Shown one piece after another: positions 5,463-7,927 of a DNA stretch of 7,927 bases. Position 1 is the first letter of the stretch, and each line of letters opens with the position of its first letter. The stretch comes from an uncultured Clostridium sp. GTDB lineage: Bacteria > Bacillota > Clostridia > Lachnospirales > Anaerotignaceae. Position numbers and translations under genes: made by a program. The notes below the pieces were generated by a model that was not told the origin of the DNA, did not search any database, and saw only the letters and a list, made by a program, of their open reading frames with translations. The stretch is from assembly GCA_947246775.1 (NCBI GenBank), contig CAMXTM010000085.1, positions 1 through 7,927 on the forward strand, given 5' to 3'.

Positions 5463-6234
5463 AAAATTAGATAATTTTATAAAAAACGAATTAAAGCAAA
5501 CAGTCAAAAACATAGAACCGTCCCCTCAACTCTATTTTAAAATTAAAAACCAAGTAAAATTACAGGAGGAAAACGTTATGAAAAAGAATTTATTTGCTTC
5601 TAAAAAATTAAAAGCGGCTGTTGTTGTTGGTGCATTGTGTGTCATGTCCTTTACTTGCTATGCTGCCATGAAAATGACGGGTACAGTAGGTCATAGTTGG
5701 AGAGAATGGGATACTCTGCCAACAGCAGAACAAGTACAGAAAAAAGTAGACTTTACACCAAAATTTGTGGAAGAATTTTCAAATGGTTTTCAATTTGATA
5801 ATGCAAGTGTAGGCTATGCAGCAGGCGTAGATAGCGATTTTAATACCGTAACAGAAGAACACAAAGAAGTTCACTTTAATTATAAAAGAGGAGAAGAAAG
5901 CATTGGTATTTCCAATAGAGAATTTGCTCCAGAAATTGGTGACGGTAACTATGATACCTTTGATGAAACCATTGATTTAGATGGTATTGCACTTCACTAC
6001 AATATGCAAGCATACAAGTTTTTCCCACCAGATGTGGAACCATCTGATGAAGATATAGAAGCACAAGCAAGAGGTGCTTTGGAAATTTCTTACGGCAGCA
6101 GCGAAATTGAAGAAATGAATATACAATCTCTTTTCTGGGAAGAAGATGGCATTGTGTATCAAATGACTTGCCTTGGCGCAAACGTTGACAAAGATGGTTT
6201 AGTGCAAATGGCAAAAGAGGTCATCGCTCAATAA
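5455..6234 (+). CDS. Membrane-anchored anti-sigma factor, DUF4367-like C-terminal domain
   Basis: A 259-residue protein, the expected antagonist of the sigma factor encoded immediately before it. The N-terminal cytoplasmic segment (1-45; LKQTVKNIEPSPQLYFKIK at 13-31) is helical and has no zinc-binding His-Cys-Cys motif. One membrane helix follows (about 50-70, after KKLKAA), and then an extracytoplasmic domain of about 185 acidic residues. That domain ends in a pattern like DUF4367: FWEEDGIVYQMT, then LVQMAKEVI. Such domains occur in many Clostridia anti-sigma proteins and may sense the envelope. The start is ATG 5455, overlapping the sigma gene; an in-frame GTG at 5446 with AAGGG 8 nt upstream is a real alternative (262 aa). 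A very strong internal ribosome site precedes Met42 (ATG 5578), from which a shorter product starting MKKNLFASKK, resembling a signal or anchor peptide, could be made. A terminator follows. Confidence 0.85.
   Translation: MDKKLDNFIKNELKQTVKNIEPSPQLYFKIKNQVKLQEENVMKKNLFASKKLKAAVVVGALCVMSFTCYAAMKMTGTVGHSWREWDTLPTAEQVQKKVDFTPKFVEEFSNGFQFDNASVGYAAGVDSDFNTVTEEHKEVHFNYKRGEESIGISNREFAPEIGDGNYDTFDETIDLDGIALHYNMQAYKFFPPDVEPSDEDIEAQARGALEISYGSSEIEEMNIQSLFWEEDGIVYQMTCLGANVDKDGLVQMAKEVIAQ
5564..5580 (+). promoter_or_regulatory. Internal Shine-Dalgarno and in-frame start inside the anti-sigma gene
   Basis: AGGAGG (5564-5569) lies 8 nt before an in-frame ATG (5578-5580), codon 42. Consensus and spacing are as good as at any annotated start in this window and better than at the anti-sigma gene's own start. 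The new product would lose the sigma-binding region and begin directly with a Lys-rich stretch and the hydrophobic helix. Confidence 0.5.
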
Positions 6235-6254
6235 AAAGCTATGTTACAATACAC

Positions 6255-6290
6255 AAAAAAGACTACAGCTATTATGTTGTAGTCTTTTTT
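6255..6290 (+). terminator. Intrinsic terminator of the sigma/anti-sigma operon
   Basis: A perfect 13-bp stem, AAAAAAGACTACA (6255-6267) with TGTAGTCTTTTTT (6278-6290), around a 10-nt loop and ending in six T. It begins 20 bp after the anti-sigma stop. The A-tract on the 5' side would also let it work in the other direction. Confidence 0.9.
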
Positions 6291-6292
6291 GA

Positions 6293-6320
6293 TTGCATTT
6301 TTATTATAATGTGCTATACT
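6293..6320 (+). promoter_or_regulatory. Promoter of the duplicated membrane protein gene
   Basis: TTGCAT (6293-6298), 16 bp, then TATACT (6315-6320) preceded by TGC, an extended -10. The predicted start is near 6327, with a short leader. A second TATAAT at 6320-6325 overlaps but lacks a -35 box. Confidence 0.65.
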
Positions 6321-6357
6321 ATAATTAGAAGTAGTCAGACAGAAAGGGAGGATAGAC

Positions 6358-6765
6358 ATGAAAAAATATTTTCAATTTACAGGTTTTCGGAAAAATCTGT
6401 GGTTTTTTATCGCAATTTTGGTGCTATCACTGATAGTTCAATGCTTCGGTCATGGTGACTGGACGGCTCGTGAAATCATACAAACAGATGTGATATTAAG
6501 TATTACATTTGTCTTGGCAAGTCTTGTCAGTGATTGGATAGAGCCGAAAAATAATGATGCAAAAAATACTACAGGTATCAAAAAATATTTTCAATTTACA
6601 ACATTTCGACAAAATCTGATTCCTTTTATGGTAACAATAGTGATTATTATTACAGGAGAATGTCATGATGGCTGGACTTTTTCCCAAATAGTACACTCTA
6701 ATTTTATCGTAATCGCTGCTGCTATCTTAGGAAGTTTTATTAGTGATTGTATCCAAATAAAAAAG
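6358..6765 (+). repeat. Intragenic tandem duplication (two units of about 63 codons)
   Basis: Unit 1 covers about 6358-6549 and unit 2 about 6577-6765. A 21-nt stretch is identical at 6361-6381 and 6580-6600, exactly 219 nt (73 codons) apart. Beyond that, similarity is clearer in protein than in DNA, so the duplication is not brand new. The identical stretch points to constraint or gene conversion at the unit starts. Confidence 0.85.
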
Positions 6766-6783
6766 GAAATGGCACAAGAATAA
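6358..6783 (+). CDS. Small membrane protein made of two tandem two-helix repeats
   Basis: A 141-residue integral membrane protein that I do not recognise as a named family. It has four hydrophobic segments (about 14-30, 44-57, 88-100 and 116-128) and no signal peptide or catalytic motif. It is plainly an internal duplication: residues 2-64 and 75-136 align, with KKYFQFTGFRKNL against KKYFQFTTFRQNL, a Gly-Trp-Thr turn in each (33-36, 105-107), and SDWI against SDCI before a charged end. The linker is NNDAKNTTG (65-73). Each unit is an amphipathic start plus a helical hairpin. AAAGGGAGG (6342-6350) sits 7 nt before the ATG. It has its own promoter and terminator, so it is a single-gene unit. 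A role in the envelope is possible, but the sequence gives no direct functional evidence. Confidence 0.85.
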   Translation: MKKYFQFTGFRKNLWFFIAILVLSLIVQCFGHGDWTAREIIQTDVILSITFVLASLVSDWIEPKNNDAKNTTGIKKYFQFTTFRQNLIPFMVTIVIIITGECHDGWTFSQIVHSNFIVIAAAILGSFISDCIQIKKEMAQE

Positions 6784-6791
6784 AAAAGAAT

Positions 6792-6830
6792 AAAAAAGGC
6801 TTACAGTGTTTTTGCTGTAAGCCCTTTTTT
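6792..6830. terminator. Bidirectional intrinsic terminator between convergent genes
   Basis: The stem GGCTTACAG (6798-6806) with CTGTAAGCC (6815-6823) is flanked by six A (6792-6797) on one side and six T (6825-6830) on the other, with one extra C. It follows the membrane protein stop by 8 bp. On the minus strand it follows the MerR-family gene stop (6835), with its own T-tract, so it can serve both genes. Confidence 0.88.
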
Positions 6831-6834
6831 GATT

Positions 6835-7683
6835 TTATTCTACATGATAAAATGCTTCAATCGCCTTTGCAAAAAAATCCGCTGCCCCTTTGCCATATTG
6901 TTCATCAATCATGGGTTGTATTTTTTGATTGCGGTAGTATTTTGCCTGCGCTAACATCATTCCTGTTTCTTCCTTTAGCTGCAAAAGTTGTTTCATTACA
7001 AAACCATATTCCGCTACCACTTCCTTTACTGCAAAAGAATGGACATCACATTCCTTTTTTGCAAATAGTTTTTGTAAGATTTGTTTGATTCTTCTGTCAT
7101 AACTTGCTGCTACTTCTTTGCTCACAGAATTGTGAACCGCATTGAGATAGTTGTCTTTTCCGCCATACCATTCTACTACTTTGGCATAGTTTTTTTGCAT
7201 ATTTTCCGATGACATCACCTCAATATAATGTTTTTTCCACTGTTCCGCATTTCCAAATTCTTCAATTGCTTTTTGTCTAATTTCTTCAGGCATATTGTAA
7301 AATGTCGTCTCAAACATTTCTTCAATTTCTAGTTTGTTAAATACTGTAAAATCCATTTTGTTCTCTCCTTTCAAGATGTCGTCAATGTGGGTAATCAGCT
7401 TTTCAATACGCTCTTTTTTGGTTTGTAACATCTTTTTTTGCATGGTTAAAATTTGGTTTTGGTCAAGACTGCTTCCCTGTAGTACCGCTTTGATTTCTTT
7501 TAGTGGTATGTCAAATTCCCTAAAAAATAAGATTTGCTGCAAGGTTTCCAGTGCTTTGTCATCATAATAACGATAACCCGCGTCACTTTTTTCTGTCGGT
7601 AAAAGTAGTCCGATTTCATCATAGTAATGTAATGTGCGTATGCTGATACCTGTTATTTCCGATATTTCTTTTACTGTTTTCAT
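6835..7683 (-). CDS. MerR-family regulator with TipAS-type ligand domain (Mta/TipAL-like)
   Basis: A 282-residue DNA-binding activator. The N-terminal MerR winged helix-turn-helix (1-70) is canonical: VKEISEITGISIRTLHYYDEIGLL (4-27), DAGYRYYDD (34-42), LQQILFFREFDIPLKEIK (48-65). A dimerisation coiled coil follows (about 74-108), then a helical domain whose end (YGKGAADFFAKAIEAFY, 263-279) matches TipAS domains, which bind antibiotics in TipAL and are regulatory in Mta. The protein is slightly longer than those relatives (about 253-257 aa, from memory), the extra length lying mainly at about 110-145. The thiopeptide-capturing Cys of TipAL appears to be Lys237 here; the only Cys is Cys212. The start is fixed by AGGAGG (7693-7698) 9 nt before the ATG. 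The promoter upstream has the 19-bp MerR spacer, so it probably autoregulates. A strong ribosome site before Met110 could yield the 173-aa ligand domain alone. Confidence 0.92.
   Translation of the reverse strand: MKTVKEISEITGISIRTLHYYDEIGLLLPTEKSDAGYRYYDDKALETLQQILFFREFDIPLKEIKAVLQGSSLDQNQILTMQKKMLQTKKERIEKLITHIDDILKGENKMDFTVFNKLEIEEMFETTFYNMPEEIRQKAIEEFGNAEQWKKHYIEVMSSENMQKNYAKVVEWYGGKDNYLNAVHNSVSKEVAASYDRRIKQILQKLFAKKECDVHSFAVKEVVAEYGFVMKQLLQLKEETGMMLAQAKYYRNQKIQPMIDEQYGKGAADFFAKAIEAFYHVE
7354..7371 (-). promoter_or_regulatory. Internal Shine-Dalgarno and in-frame start giving a TipAS-only product
   Basis: On the minus strand, AAAGGAGA (7371-7364) is followed 8 nt after its AGGAG core by an in-frame ATG (7356-7354), codon 110, at the junction of coiled coil and ligand domain. 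The Shine-Dalgarno is encoded by Lys-Gly-Glu (105-107). The product would span 7356-6835, 173 residues. Streptomyces tipA is known to make TipAL and TipAS from one mRNA in this way. Confidence 0.6.
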
Positions 7684-7705
7684 ACTGTTTTACCTCCTTG
7701 TTTTT

Positions 7706-7736
7706 ACTTTATCCTATGACGTAGCGTGAGAGTCAA
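7706..7736 (-). promoter_or_regulatory. MerR-type promoter/operator with 19-bp spacer
   Basis: On the minus strand, -35 TTGACT (7736-7731) and -10 TAAAGT (7711-7706) are 19 bp apart, the long spacer typical of promoters that MerR proteins activate by untwisting DNA. The spacer region holds the interrupted dyad CTnTnACG-CTA-CGTnAnAG (7732-7714), the expected operator form and place. This strongly suggests autoregulation. Confidence 0.75.
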
Positions 7737-7926
7737 GCGTTTTTCTGATAAAAATTGCCGCTTTTTTGACATTTGCTATACCGCAATTTGCATTTTTTTT
7801 ACTACTGTAGCCTAGCCCCTCATAAAATATAAAACCAAATACGGCACCCATACATTGCTTTGTTCTATCCTCAAATATAACATTGTCTAAATTTGCCATA
7901 TATAAAAATGTTTTGATAGGTGGCAC
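7714..7926 (-). CDS. Doubtful partial ORF at the window edge
   Basis: An open frame of up to 70 codons enters from the right edge and stops with TAG at 7716-7714, inside the spacer of the MerR-type promoter. Its only visible starts are a GTG at 7926 and an ATG at codon 10, neither with a good ribosome site, so it is either the 3' end of a gene that begins outside the window or chance. The peptide (for example DNVIFEDRTKQ, CMGAVFGFIFYEG) matches no family I know and has no clear motif. If real, the next gene's promoter is nested in its 3' end. The stretch 7737-7927 shows no other feature. Confidence 0.25.
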   Translation of the reverse strand: MPPIKTFLYMANLDNVIFEDRTKQCMGAVFGFIFYEGLGYSSKKNANCGIANVKKAAIFIRKTLDSHATS

Positions 7927-7927
7927 A

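Noticed and set aside
6747..7088. Plus-strand ORF running through the bidirectional terminator into the MerR-family gene
   Set aside because: It is antisense to the MerR-family coding region, crosses a terminator and has no ribosome site.

Overview
The window looks like chromosome from a low-G+C Bacillota, most likely an anaerobe of class Clostridia (Lachnospirales-like). The reasons are AT-rich DNA, strong AGGAGG ribosome sites before most genes, intrinsic hairpin terminators after each operon, a Clostridia-style ECF sigma/DUF4367-like anti-sigma pair, and a stand-alone GntR(YtrA)-ABC operon. No phage, CRISPR, tRNA or rRNA was seen. Placement below class is a guess.

Layout. (1) 10-1865, minus strand: glmU, the bifunctional enzyme that makes UDP-GlcNAc, followed 20 bp downstream by an AT-rich orphan gene. 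(2) 1985-4013, plus strand: a three-gene operon with overlapping ends, made of a YtrA-type GntR repressor, an ABC ATPase and a six-helix permease. It has a promoter, a palindromic operator over the predicted start site, and a terminator. (3) 4014-4800: a stem-loop of unknown role, a promoter and a thioredoxin with a CPPC active site. A 195-bp nearly palindromic non-coding element, MITE-like in form, lies between the thioredoxin stop codon and its terminator. (4) 4893-6290: an ECF sigma factor and its membrane-anchored anti-sigma factor, overlapping by 8 bp. (5) 6293-6830: a 141-aa membrane protein built from two copies of one two-helix unit, with its own promoter and a terminator that can serve both strands. 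(6) 6835-7736, minus strand: a MerR-family regulator with a TipAS-type ligand domain and a MerR-type promoter (19-bp spacer containing a dyad). (7) 7714-7926, minus strand: a doubtful ORF at the right edge.

The most interesting signals concern two unrelated regulators, the anti-sigma factor and the MerR/TipAS protein. Each carries a near-perfect Shine-Dalgarno sequence inside the gene, 8 nt before an in-frame ATG at the domain boundary. Each gene could therefore make a full-length regulator and a separate sensor/ligand domain. Streptomyces tipA is the known precedent for the MerR case. The other main points are the palindromic repeat with three nested hairpins per arm, the duplicated membrane protein, and the TipAS domain that appears to lack the ligand-capturing cysteine.

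As a set, the genes are cell-envelope synthesis plus several stress or antibiotic-sensing circuits (GntR-ABC, ECF/anti-sigma, MerR-TipAS). Each has its own regulator and terminator, and nothing shows that they act together.
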